Below the pieces are notes generated by a model. That model was given only the letters and a program-made list of their open reading frames with translations, was not told the origin of the DNA and did no database searches. A stretch of 64,000 bases of DNA, taken from assembly GCF_028553745.1 (NCBI RefSeq), contig NZ_CP067129.1, forward strand, positions 292,501-356,500, written 5' to 3'. Shown piece by piece: positions 9,710 to 18,082 of this stretch; position 1 is the stretch's first letter, and each line of letters opens with the position of its first letter. This stretch comes from Paracoccus seriniphilus (GTDB lineage Bacteria > Pseudomonadota > Alphaproteobacteria > Rhodobacterales > Rhodobacteraceae). Both the position numbers and the translations under genes were made by a program.

Positions 9710-11518
9710 CTATTCCATCCAAGGCGATCGGATCACCCCCGCTGCCACAGTGCCGGGCCGAACCGGCGCCGACGCTACCCCCTCCACCTCCTCGTTCAGC
9801 CTGAGCCCCATGCTGATGAGGCCGTGCAGAGCGGCGGTGGCATAAACGAATGTGTCCAACGCCTCGTTGCGCTCGCCGTCGCGCTTCGGCTGCCAGGAGC
9901 GGATCGGGCGGCCACGCTCGAAGCGGGTGACGACGCGTTCGGCGGTCAGCTGGCGGAAATACTCTGCATCGAGGCGGCGGGGAAAGTGGATCGCCCCAGG
10001 GCCGGGTTCGGTGAGGCGCAGGCGGGCATAGACGGCGTCCTTCACGGCATCGACGCCGACGATGAACAGCGGGATCTTGCCCTTGTTCGAGCGGGTGGGG
10101 CGACGCGGCCACACCGGAATGCCGGGCCCGCCGCGGCCCTTGATCGCCCAGATGCGGCGGGCGAGGCGGGTGCGGCAGAACTCGTAGGCCATCTTGGTGT
10201 GGTGGCCGCCGGTGTCGATTGCGGCGGCGCGCACGGGCAGCTCCGCCCCCGACGGATGCGGGAACGTCGCGTGCAGCACCATGTCGAGATCGGACCATAG
10301 ACGCGGCCCGGAGGGGTCGCCCCAGAGCACGCGGTAGTCGATGACCCATACCTCCTCGTCGCGGCCCCATCCGAGGATCTGCACCTCAATCCGGTCGCCC
10401 TGCACGTCGACGCCTGCGGTCAGCACGGCGACGCCAGCGGGCAGCGCCTCGCCCCAGTCCTCGCGGCGCGCCATGAGCGGGTCGGCCGGCACGGTGTCGC
10501 CCGCCTGGTCCTCCCAGGACTCGCCCAGCTTGGTATTGACCCAGACCTGGAGCCGGGCGGGATCCTTGCGGACGCGGCCGTGCTCGGCTGCGATCTCGGC
10601 CCATGTCTCCCACGGGGAGTAGAGCGCGGAGAGGTGGAAGCCCGCGGTGCGGCCGTCGCCCTCGGCCGTCGGGCGCCACTCGCCCGCGGCCAGCAGGCGG
10701 GGCTTGTCGTGCTCGTGGTGGATACCACCGCAGGCCTCGCAGACGAGATACGCCTCGTCGCGCCGCCCCTCGGGCCAGCGGATGCGCGCCCAGGTGATCG
10801 GGGCCATGTCGCCGCAATGCAGGCAGGGGACGTGGTAGTAGCGCCGGTCGCTCTGCTCGAAGGCCGCCTCGATGCGGGAATGACCCTTCAGAGTGGGCGT
10901 GGACACCATGTAGATCTTGCGCCGGCCCCGGAAGGTCGCGGTGCGCTGGATCGCCAGATCGACGGGATCGCCCTCGCCATCGGCATCGCCGGGATAGCCG
11001 TCCACCTCGTCGAGGAACAGGTAGCGCACCGGCGTGGAGCGAAGGCCCACCGCGCTGTTCGCGCCGGTCATCACCAACTGGCCGCCCGGAAAGGATTTGC
11101 GGAACAGGCTGTTGCCGGCGTCGCGGGATCGGGGCGCGGCGACCAGTTCGCGCAGGGCGGGCGTGGCCTCGATCAGCGGGTCGATACGGACGGTTGTGTT
11201 CCGGCGCACCATGTCCAGCGAAGGCATGACCAGCATGGCGATGCCGGGCGCGTTCTGGATGATGTAGCCCAGCCAGTTCAGCCCGGCTTCCGAGCCGCCG
11301 GTTTGCGCGCCCTTCATCAGCACGACACGCTCATAGGGGCTGGACGTGGACAGCGCATCCATCACTTCGCGTAGATAGGGCGTGCGGTCTGTGCGCCAGC
11401 GGCCGGGCTCGGCCGAGGTGGGCGGCAGGATGCGATGCCGGTCAGCCCATTCCGAGACCGGGATCGGCGGTTCGGGGCGGATGCCGCGCCGCCAGGCGAG
11501 ATCGATATCAGGAACCAT
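9710..11518 (-). CDS. Terminase large subunit, GpA family
   Basis: About 602 residues: the ATPase-nuclease motor that packages DNA into proheads. The N-terminal ATPase has a Walker-A-like KGAQTGGSE and Walker B FLDEVDGYP. A zinc knuckle (CLHCGD and CEACGG) lies between the domains. The C-terminal nuclease domain has acidic residues including VDVQGDRIE. The gene starts inside the end of the small-subunit gene, an overlap typical of terS-terL pairs. ATG 11518 is chosen; GTG 11521 also fits. It now stands 3.8 kb from portal because of the nuclease/methyltransferase cassette. Confidence 0.92.
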   Translation of the reverse strand: MVPDIDLAWRRGIRPEPPIPVSEWADRHRILPPTSAEPGRWRTDRTPYLREVMDALSTSSPYERVVLMKGAQTGGSEAGLNWLGYIIQNAPGIAMLVMPSLDMVRRNTTVRIDPLIEATPALRELVAAPRSRDAGNSLFRKSFPGGQLVMTGANSAVGLRSTPVRYLFLDEVDGYPGDADGEGDPVDLAIQRTATFRGRRKIYMVSTPTLKGHSRIEAAFEQSDRRYYHVPCLHCGDMAPITWARIRWPEGRRDEAYLVCEACGGIHHEHDKPRLLAAGEWRPTAEGDGRTAGFHLSALYSPWETWAEIAAEHGRVRKDPARLQVWVNTKLGESWEDQAGDTVPADPLMARREDWGEALPAGVAVLTAGVDVQGDRIEVQILGWGRDEEVWVIDYRVLWGDPSGPRLWSDLDMVLHATFPHPSGAELPVRAAAIDTGGHHTKMAYEFCRTRLARRIWAIKGRGGPGIPVWPRRPTRSNKGKIPLFIVGVDAVKDAVYARLRLTEPGPGAIHFPRRLDAEYFRQLTAERVVTRFERGRPIRSWQPKRDGERNEALDTFVYATAALHGLISMGLRLNEEVEGVASAPVRPGTVAAGVIRSPWME

Positions 11519-12017
11519 CACCGAAGCTCCCCAAGGGCATGTCGGCCAGATGTTCGAGATGCTCGCGCATCATCCGGTCGAGGGCGGTGAAGGTGGCGCG
11601 GGGGTCGGCGCCGAGCTCGGCGGCCAGAAGCGGCGCCGTGCGCTGGACCCAGGCGAGATGCGCGTCGCGTTCGGCACGGGCGCGCGCGAAGACCGTGCGC
11701 CGCGCCTCCTCGGCGTCGATCAGCTTGCCCTGCTCACGCTCATAGGCCAGCCGGGCGCGCTGGACCTTGACGATCTCGTGCAGCCGCTTCGCCTCGGCCA
11801 GCGTGGCGGTGCGGGTGGTCGCGGTGGGTGCGCCGCCCTTGTTGCGCCGGGCGGGGTCGAGATTGGTCTCGATCCAGGCCAGCCCCTCAGCGACGTCTAT
11901 GCGCCCGTCTGCGCGGACCGGCAGCCCCTTGGCCACCAGTTGCGAGATGCGCCCCTTGGTCAGCCCGACGCGGGCGGCGAAGGCGGTCTTGGTCTCGGCA
12001 TCGTTGAGTTTAGGCAT
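11508..12017 (-). CDS. Terminase small subunit, Nu1-like DNA-packaging protein
   Basis: A 169-residue protein with an N-terminal helix-turn-helix (AARVGLTKGRISQLVAKG, about 14-31) that would recognise the packaging site. A central long helix rich in Arg/Glu follows (about 70-125), then a C-terminal part likely to contact the large subunit. The layout matches lambda Nu1-type small terminases. Its end overlaps terL by about 11 bases. The presence of its own terS means the element could select its own DNA for packaging rather than relying on a helper. Confidence 0.82.
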   Translation of the reverse strand: MPKLNDAETKTAFAARVGLTKGRISQLVAKGLPVRADGRIDVAEGLAWIETNLDPARRNKGGAPTATTRTATLAEAKRLHEIVKVQRARLAYEREQGKLIDAEEARRTVFARARAERDAHLAWVQRTAPLLAAELGADPRATFTALDRMMREHLEHLADMPLGSFGDGS

Positions 12018-12119
12018 ATTCGGCCCTCACGCTGGCGGACCAATGCGCTGCGGGTCCCCACATACGAATGTGCGCAGGAGGAACCGCCCGGCGGTTCGCA
12101 ATCCAATGATCCCTGCCAT

Positions 12120-14729
12120 TCACGACGGTTCTGAAGTTTTCGCGAAGCGTGCCGGGCGTCGCCGTCCGTTGACGAGGCGCAGCCCGCCTACGATCCGGTT
12201 CTGGTGTGCCCCGATCCAGCGCCCAAGCCGCCTGCCGTTGATCGCGCCGCCTTCGCCCGCGACCCGCAGCAGGGCCTCGCGGAACTCGGGGTGCACGAAT
12301 TCGGCGCGGCCATAAAGCTGCGGTCGCTGTTCGGTCGCACGCTCGATCACGTCGCGAACACTGGCCGGTTGCAGGCCGATCACCTCGCGCCAGCCTTCCA
12401 GGACAGCGGTCAGCGCCTCGAGCTTCGGATCGGCGCCGCGAAGTTCCTCCATCGTGTCGCAGGGGTCGGCCTCACCCAGCCAGATCAGCGCGTCGCGGAT
12501 CCAGCGCGACCAATCGGTGAAGGAGCCGAGCGGCGCGCGCTGCTGCGGTCGGCCGGCGATGTGGAAGGCGCGCAGGATGGTCAGCCCGGCCGAGACGTAG
12601 TCACCGCGCCTCTCGCTCACCATGGCGAGGGGATTGCGGTCGAAGGCGCGGAGCTCTGGCCGCTCCACCCCGGCGTCGAGCGTGGCGCGGAGCGCGCGGC
12701 GGGTCATGTCGCCCTCGAAGGTGAGGTTGTTGCCGGTGGCGAAGATGGCCGCGTTGCTCGGCACCTCGGCGTTCACGGACTTGCCAAGGATTCGGACCTT
12801 GAGGCTCGTTTGCGTCATGGTCTGGCAGAGAAGCTCGCCTCCCAGGGGTTCCTCGCAGTTGTCGATGGCGATCAGCACATCGCCCGCGATCAGCGCCGCG
12901 CCCAGCCGCTTCTCCATTTCCTCCTCGGACTTGCCCTGCGCGATCACCGGCGCGGGACGGGCGGTGGCGATCAGGCTCGCGAGGTCCACGAGCATGGATT
13001 TGCCAGTGCCCGCGGTCGGCGCGTTGAAGCCGTGGAGAGGGGCCGTGGGCAGCGAGCGGCGCACCAGCGCGGTCAGGATGGCCGAGAGCGCCACGGCGCG
13101 ATCTCCTTCCGTCACGAAGGGGAAGGTCGAGATCAGATCCTTGAGATAGGCCAGAGCGCGCAACGCCATGGCGCGGTCGGGTTCGCGCGGCAGCGCCGGG
13201 AAATGGGCGTCCTGCGGATCGAACAGCAGCCCGGTCTGCGCGTCGTAGCCAGGCAGGTCGAGGATCGAGCCGTCGGCGCGCAGGGTCGGGCAGTTGATGA
13301 TCCCGGTCAGCACCGGCAATCGCCATTGGCCCTCGCGCGCCAGGAAGGTTTCCGCGATCCTGTGCGGGCAGTCGGTGCTGAACCACTCGCCCTCGCGCTT
13401 GTCGAACCTCTTCCAATTCGCCGCGCGGGTGAAGGTCTCGGCCATGTGGTGCGCCTTGACGCTCACCAAACGCGGCGCATCGACCGTGCGCCCGTCCGAG
13501 ACTGCCACCGGCACCATCGCCGGACGCACCACCATGCTGCCGCGCTGATAGTAACCGAGCCCCGCCTGCATCAGCGCGCCCTCGGCCATGTCCACGGCCC
13601 GATGCAGGAAGCCCGCAAAGATGCGGATTACCGGGCGGCCGTCTCCGTCGTCATCGTCGGCATCCTGGCCGTCTGAAATGCGAGCGCGCGAGGTTCGCAC
13701 CCGCTCCACCCGCGCGGCGCGCCATCCGTTCTGTCGTGCGAGCCAGAACAGCGTGCCGACGGTCACGCTGCGCACGGTCGAGAAGCTGTCCCATTTTTCG
13801 GCAGTGTATCCCGGATCGTTCTTGCCCGCCTGCGCCGACCAGCTCTCCCACAGGTCGCGCCCCTCAGGCCCGAGTGCGGCGTAGAGTGCGAGTCCGACCT
13901 TGATCCAGTCGTCGTAGGGCAGATCGTCGTTCGGAATGTGGGCGACGGCTTCCTCGACCAGTTCGCGCGACGGGGCCTGATTCCGCTTGAGCCCGGCGGC
14001 CTTGCGACCCTCGCGCTCGATCTCGCGGCGGTCAGCGGTGCTGCACCCGCCAACCTTGCGCAGATATTTTTCGGCCGCGGCGATGAACGCCGCGCACCGC
14101 TCCTTGGTGACTGTCGGCAACTCATGCAGAGGCACATCGAGCGGCGAGCATTCGGGCCAATAGTAGGGCGCCTTCGTGTCCGGGTGGATGCCGAAGGCCA
14201 CGAATTGCTGCCCGGTCGCCAGGATCTCGACGCGCGCCACCGTGCCGCCAAGCATGTGGAACTCGGGCGTCTGGATCTTGTCGAAGGGCGCGTCCGTCCG
14301 GAAGGCCAGCAGGATCTTCGGCGCGCGCCCGATCCGGCATGCGGGCGTCGGGCCAAGCATCTCGGTGGCGATGCCGCTCAGCTGTCGGGCATGCTGGGGA
14401 TCGAGCACGTCGATGTCGATGCCGACCAGTGTCCCGCAGAGCAGGCCGGTGTTGGTGCAATTGCGCTGCGCCTTCGTCCAGCGGGCGATCTCGGCTTCGT
14501 CGGCGTTGGCACAGACCGTCTCCCAGCCCTTCATCATCGGCCGCTTGCCCGCGGCCTTCATGGCGACATGTGCGCCCAGCACCGGCACCGGGCGATAGCC
14601 GTTGCGATGCAGTTGCAGGCGCAGTTCGGTCGGATCCTCGGGCGCCGCAGGGGCGAGCGCGTTGGCGGACGCATCCGCCGACGCATCGTTGTGGGTCGTG
14701 TCTTTTGTCGTGCGGATGGCGTCCTCCAT
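12120..14729 (-). CDS. Primase-helicase (AEP Prim-Pol plus SF3-like ATPase)
   Basis: An 869-residue replication protein. The N-terminal archaeo-eukaryotic primase domain has the metal-binding D105/D107 pair in GIDIDV and a FGIHPDT segment. A PriCT-type helical domain follows (near 230-300, DDLPYDDWIKVGLAL). The C-terminal ATPase has Walker A APTAGTGKS near residue 573 and Walker B IAIDNCE. Such fusions start replication of phage satellites and plasmids. It is in the leftward operon, three bases after the small unknown gene. A nearby origin is expected but was not identified. Confidence 0.87.
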   Translation of the reverse strand: MEDAIRTTKDTTHNDASADASANALAPAAPEDPTELRLQLHRNGYRPVPVLGAHVAMKAAGKRPMMKGWETVCANADEAEIARWTKAQRNCTNTGLLCGTLVGIDIDVLDPQHARQLSGIATEMLGPTPACRIGRAPKILLAFRTDAPFDKIQTPEFHMLGGTVARVEILATGQQFVAFGIHPDTKAPYYWPECSPLDVPLHELPTVTKERCAAFIAAAEKYLRKVGGCSTADRREIEREGRKAAGLKRNQAPSRELVEEAVAHIPNDDLPYDDWIKVGLALYAALGPEGRDLWESWSAQAGKNDPGYTAEKWDSFSTVRSVTVGTLFWLARQNGWRAARVERVRTSRARISDGQDADDDDGDGRPVIRIFAGFLHRAVDMAEGALMQAGLGYYQRGSMVVRPAMVPVAVSDGRTVDAPRLVSVKAHHMAETFTRAANWKRFDKREGEWFSTDCPHRIAETFLAREGQWRLPVLTGIINCPTLRADGSILDLPGYDAQTGLLFDPQDAHFPALPREPDRAMALRALAYLKDLISTFPFVTEGDRAVALSAILTALVRRSLPTAPLHGFNAPTAGTGKSMLVDLASLIATARPAPVIAQGKSEEEMEKRLGAALIAGDVLIAIDNCEEPLGGELLCQTMTQTSLKVRILGKSVNAEVPSNAAIFATGNNLTFEGDMTRRALRATLDAGVERPELRAFDRNPLAMVSERRGDYVSAGLTILRAFHIAGRPQQRAPLGSFTDWSRWIRDALIWLGEADPCDTMEELRGADPKLEALTAVLEGWREVIGLQPASVRDVIERATEQRPQLYGRAEFVHPEFREALLRVAGEGGAINGRRLGRWIGAHQNRIVGGLRLVNGRRRPARFAKTSEPS

Positions 14730-14732
14730 GGC

Positions 14733-15062
14733 TTACTCTCCGTCCAGAACCCAAGCGGCGAAGTCATCCTGTGCATGATCTTCGGCCGCTTCGGGGCTGC
14801 CGATGAACTTGACGAGGCCGTAGTAGACCTTGCTGGTCAGACCACGTGGGTCGCGCTCCCAGGAGGTGGTCCCGCGCAGGTCGTGATCAAGCTCGGCGCG
14901 CAGCCGGTCCAACGCTGCGAGGGTCCGATCCGCCTCGCGATAGGTCGGGGTGCCGGGCACTGCCGAGGCCATCACGTGGATCAGAGCATCGCGGGTGTTG
15001 CGAAGGCAGTTGTCCACGAACACATGTTCGTCAGTCGAAAACGGGTTGCGAAAATCGCTCAT
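14733..15062 (-). CDS. Small element protein, unknown function
   Basis: 109 residues, acidic and predicted largely helical, beginning MSDFRNPFSTDEHVF. No membrane segment, signal peptide or nucleic-acid motif is visible. The ATG overlaps the stop of the upstream excisionase-like gene (ATGA), and the primase-helicase gene follows after three bases. This points to coupled translation and a role in early replication or its control. I do not recognise the family. Confidence 0.7.
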   Translation of the reverse strand: MSDFRNPFSTDEHVFVDNCLRNTRDALIHVMASAVPGTPTYREADRTLAALDRLRAELDHDLRGTTSWERDPRGLTSKVYYGLVKFIGSPEAAEDHAQDDFAAWVLDGE

Positions 15063-15304
15063 CGCGCGGCTTCCTGCTGCTCTATCCATTCGAGAAGCCG
15101 CGATTTGCGCGCGCAGATCACGTTGCCCATGCGGAACGTGGGCATCCGCACCTTGGCCTCGCTGGCGTAGTAATAGACCTTCCGCCGCTCCTTCGCGTCG
15201 CCGAAGACGAAGAGCGCGATGGCGTCCGCGCCCCGCAGAAGATCCTCGGCCAGCGTCGGGCAAACCTCTCCCGTGGCGGGTCCAGCCCGCAAATGCTCCT
15301 GCAT
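15059..15304 (-). CDS. Excisionase/AlpA-like winged-helix DNA-binding protein
   Basis: 81 residues. The segment GADAIALFVFGDAKERRKVYY, then LPTF-like MPTFRMGNVICARKS and a final WIEQQE helix, look like the small winged-helix proteins that read element-end DNA in integrative elements. The role (excision directionality or early-gene control) is inferred from size and pattern and from its place second in the leftward operon, next to the MerR-like regulator and across from the integrase. Start ATG 15304. Confidence 0.6.
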   Translation of the reverse strand: MQEHLRAGPATGEVCPTLAEDLLRGADAIALFVFGDAKERRKVYYYASEAKVRMPTFRMGNVICARKSRLLEWIEQQEAAR

Positions 15305-15331
15305 GTTGTCCTCCGAAGTTTCTGATTGGCC

Positions 15332-15787
15332 TCAGGCGACGCCGAGGGACGCCTTCACGCGGTGTTCGAGTTGCTCGAGGTTCACCACCGCAAAGGCGCG
15401 AACCTTTGGATCGGCGACGATGCTGGCGATCTCGGCGGTCGGGACAATGCTACCCGAGGTGATGTCGATTTCGCCCTCGATGTCCGGGTCAGCCTCCGTG
15501 GTGCTGACCTGCCGGCAGATCGTGCTGATCACGAACAGCGCTCCACGCTCTTCGCGGAACTGCAGCTGCGCCGTGTGCATCGAGACGACCGCAGGCGAGA
15601 GCCCAAGGCGGCTGAACTCGGCAACCGCGCCGAGAACGATGGCATCCTCGTAGGTGAACTTCCTCGCCTTGCCCGGCTCAACAGGATTCTCGGGCTTGAA
15701 GTGTCCGCGCGAGATCCATGCCTCGACCTGATAGCGGGTTAATTGCGCCGCGTCCGCGATCTGCTGGATCGTGAATTCCTGGTCCAT
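15332..15787 (-). CDS. MerR-family-like transcriptional regulator
   Basis: 151 residues. The N-terminal helix-turn-helix FTIQQIADAAQLTRYQVEAW and the following wing KARKFTYEDAIVL match the MerR fold. The rest lacks the cysteine signature of metal sensors, so the ligand is unknown. The start MDQEF at 15787 is preceded by AAAGG; a longer reading frame upstream lacks such a site. It is the first gene of the leftward operon and divergent from the integrase, so it probably sets the lysogenic/excision switch. Confidence 0.75.
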   Translation of the reverse strand: MDQEFTIQQIADAAQLTRYQVEAWISRGHFKPENPVEPGKARKFTYEDAIVLGAVAEFSRLGLSPAVVSMHTAQLQFREERGALFVISTICRQVSTTEADPDIEGEIDITSGSIVPTAEIASIVADPKVRAFAVVNLEQLEHRVKASLGVA

Positions 15788-15798
15788 GACGATAACCT

Positions 15799-15847
15799 TT
15801 GACAGTGTGTTTGAGCTATGGGTAGATGACCTCCGACGAACTGTCAA
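15799..15847. promoter_or_regulatory. Divergent int/merR control region with inverted TTGACAG
   Basis: Perfect TTGACAG at 15799-15805 and its inverse CTGTCAA at 15841-15847 face each other. Each contains a consensus -35 hexamer, one reading toward the integrase and one toward the merR-like gene. The arms may be overlapping face-to-face promoters, the two half-sites of an operator, or both. The -10 matches are weak. Confidence 0.5.
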
Positions 15848-15924
15848 TGGTATTATCTAGACTGCAAAATTATGGACTTGCCTTCCCGGCGAAGCAGAGC
15901 GTGATTGAGCGTTGGAGGACGCAA

Positions 15925-17028
15925 ATGGCCACGATCCGGAAGCGAACATTGCCCTCGGGCCTGGTGCGCTGGCAGGTGGATTTCACTGACCAGGCCGGAA
16001 AACGCCGATCGAAGCTGTTCCCGCGCCGGAAGGATGCCGATGTCTACCTTGTGAAGGTCCGCTCGCTGGTCGCCAACAACACCTATCTGGCCGACAGCGA
16101 GAGCATCACCGTGGCCGATGCCGCGAAGGCGTGGCTCGACCATTGCGAGATGCGCTGCAAGACGGGGCGGCGGATGGAGCGCACCACGCTTCGCGGCTAC
16201 AGCGACTATGTCCGACTGCACATCACGGATGCGAAGGTCGGGATCGGGGACAAGTTGATCGTCCAGCTGACCCGCCGCCATGTGAACGAGTTCCGCGACC
16301 GGCTGCTGCTGAACGGCCGGTCCGAACATCTCACGCGCCGCGCGTTGTCGGTCCTCAAGCTCATCCTCGACCATGCCATCGACAACGGCCAGCTCTTCAC
16401 CAACGCCGCGCAAGGCGTGCGGGTGATCAAGTCGAGCCGAATCGACTACAAGGCGCCGGTGCCCTCGAAGGAGACGATCCGCGCGCTGATCGAGGCTGCC
16501 GACGAGGACTTCAAGCCGCATTTGATTGTCTCGGCCCTGACCGGCCTGCGCGCTTCGGAGTTGCGCGGGCTGCGCTGGCAGGACGTGGATTTCGAGAAGG
16601 GCTTCATCCACGTGCGCCAGCGCGCCGATGCCTACAACCAGATGGGCGAGCCGAAATCGCGCGCGGGTTATCGCGACATCCCCGCCGGGCCGATGGTACT
16701 GAACGCCCTGCGCCGCTGGAAGCTGCGCTGCCCGAAGAGCGACCTTGGGCTGGTGTTCCCGGCACCGCGGGGCGGCGTCCTCCAGCACACCAGGACGCAG
16801 GCCCGGTTCCGCAAGCTGCAGGCGAAGGTCGGTGTGAAGCTGCGCTGGCACGACCTGCGTCATTTCGCAGTGTCGCTCTGGATCGAGCAGGGCTTTTCCA
16901 TCAAGGAGGTGATGACCTTCGCCGGTCATTCCTCGATTCAGATGACCATGGAGCGTTACGGCCACCTGTTCCCGTCGCCCGACCACCAGAAATCGATGGT
17001 TCTTGTGGAGCAGCGCGTGCTTGGATAG
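15925..17028 (+). CDS. int: Tyrosine-recombinase integrase
   Basis: 367 residues. The N-terminal arm-binding region (MATIRKRTLPSGLVRW) and a core-binding SAM-like domain (about 60-165) precede the catalytic domain. Catalytic residues are visible as Arg in LTGLRASELRG, HxxR in HDLRHF, His in AGHSS and the nucleophile Tyr in MERYGHLF. It catalyses recombination between the tRNA-fMet 3' half and the element copy. The ATG at 15925 follows GGAGG at a good distance; an upstream in-frame start at 15826 lacks one. It faces attR. Confidence 0.95.
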   Translation: MATIRKRTLPSGLVRWQVDFTDQAGKRRSKLFPRRKDADVYLVKVRSLVANNTYLADSESITVADAAKAWLDHCEMRCKTGRRMERTTLRGYSDYVRLHITDAKVGIGDKLIVQLTRRHVNEFRDRLLLNGRSEHLTRRALSVLKLILDHAIDNGQLFTNAAQGVRVIKSSRIDYKAPVPSKETIRALIEAADEDFKPHLIVSALTGLRASELRGLRWQDVDFEKGFIHVRQRADAYNQMGEPKSRAGYRDIPAGPMVLNALRRWKLRCPKSDLGLVFPAPRGGVLQHTRTQARFRKLQAKVGVKLRWHDLRHFAVSLWIEQGFSIKEVMTFAGHSSIQMTMERYGHLFPSPDHQKSMVLVEQRVLG

Positions 17029-17055
17029 CTGTCAGAGAAAACGACAGGAATTCCA

Positions 17056-17835
17056 ATGAGCTGCCTTCCCTCGCACGGTCGCGTGAATTGCGTGCGTTGC
17101 TTCGCGCCCGCGACGGCCTCCGATTTCGACAAGACTAGACGCGAGTCGCCAGACCGCACATGGCGGATTACTTCGAACCCGCTCGCGTGGGGCAGCGTGG
17201 AGCCCGAAATTGTCGTGCTGGGGTTCTCAAAGGGGCCGACGCAAGCCGGCGCATTGGCGAGTTCACCTCACGACGAGATTGCCTACAAAGGATCGCGCAC
17301 GGCCGTGGGCAAGATCCTCTCGCACATCGGCGTCGTCCCGACGCCAACGAATGGTGACTACAGGGGAATGGTCGACCGCCTCATCTCCGACAGGAATGGC
17401 CGATTCCATTTCGGTTCGCTCGTTCGATGCACTGTCGAGCGCTACGACGAGAAGGCTCAAGCCTGGAAAGGCTCGGGTGGCGGCATGCTCGACAAGTTCA
17501 TGGCCACGCCATTCGGGAACGAGGTGGCGACGAACTGTGCTTCGCAGTTCCTCGGCGCGTTGCCGTCACGGACCCGGCTTGTCGTCATGTTCGGTTTGGG
17601 CACGAAGCTCAACTATGTCCGGGCCGCGCGAAAGCTGGTTGAGGCAGCGCGCCCGGGAAAGTGGAGGACAGTGAACGAGGTCGCCTATTCCGATGGAGAC
17701 ATCACCTTCGTGCATGTCGAGCATTTTGCGTCGCAAGGAGCCCTGATCCCCAACTGGCTCGGCGTGAACGATCATGACCGTGCTGCACTGGGGCGAAAGG
17801 CGCGAGAAGCGGTTCAGGCGGCTCTGGCTTCGTAG
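17056..17835 (+). CDS. Unknown cargo protein between integrase and attR
   Basis: 259 residues, possibly a uracil-DNA-glycosylase-fold relative. Cys-rich start (C3, C12, C15), a hydrophobic strand followed by glycine (EIVVLGFSKGPTQ, about 50-62), FGSLVRC, a VVMFGLG strand, and a C-terminal VHVEHFASQG. The order of an early LGFSKG-like loop and a late H-containing loop recalls uracil-DNA glycosylases, but the diagnostic motifs are not clear, so this is only a guess. The start follows CAGGAATTCC. Its place beside int at the element end is a common cargo/defence location. Confidence 0.6.
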   Translation: MSCLPSHGRVNCVRCFAPATASDFDKTRRESPDRTWRITSNPLAWGSVEPEIVVLGFSKGPTQAGALASSPHDEIAYKGSRTAVGKILSHIGVVPTPTNGDYRGMVDRLISDRNGRFHFGSLVRCTVERYDEKAQAWKGSGGGMLDKFMATPFGNEVATNCASQFLGALPSRTRLVVMFGLGTKLNYVRAARKLVEAARPGKWRTVNEVAYSDGDITFVHVEHFASQGALIPNWLGVNDHDRAALGRKAREAVQAALAS

Positions 17836-17952
17836 TTCCCATTCGTTCCCAACGTGTTGCGTCTATTCCGTGCGACACGTGGATGACGTTGCGAGTTCAA
17901 AATTGCTCTAATTTTTTGATTTTGCGAAACTATTCAGACTTCCCCGGGTTGC
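17836..17952. other. Right-end non-coding region of the element
   Basis: 117 bases with no gene. The region holds TCCGTGCGACACG at 17867-17879, shared with the left end, preceded by the near-inverse CGTGTTGCG at 17853-17861. An A+T-rich stretch near 17905-17940 adjoins attR. Integrase or excisionase arm sites are the likely content. Confidence 0.45.
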
Positions 17953-17997
<45 letters not shown>

Positions 17998-18082
17998 GAA
18001 TAAGTAATAAAAATATTCCGAAATCCCGCCAAATGGCAGGGACATGACGCGTTCAAACTCGTGTCAATGACGGGAGAATGGC

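Noticed and set aside
9636..10370. Upstream extension of the methyltransferase frame by about 245 codons
   Set aside because: This part lies in another frame of terL, whose protein is well conserved there. The extended translation is Arg/Pro-rich and unlike methylases.
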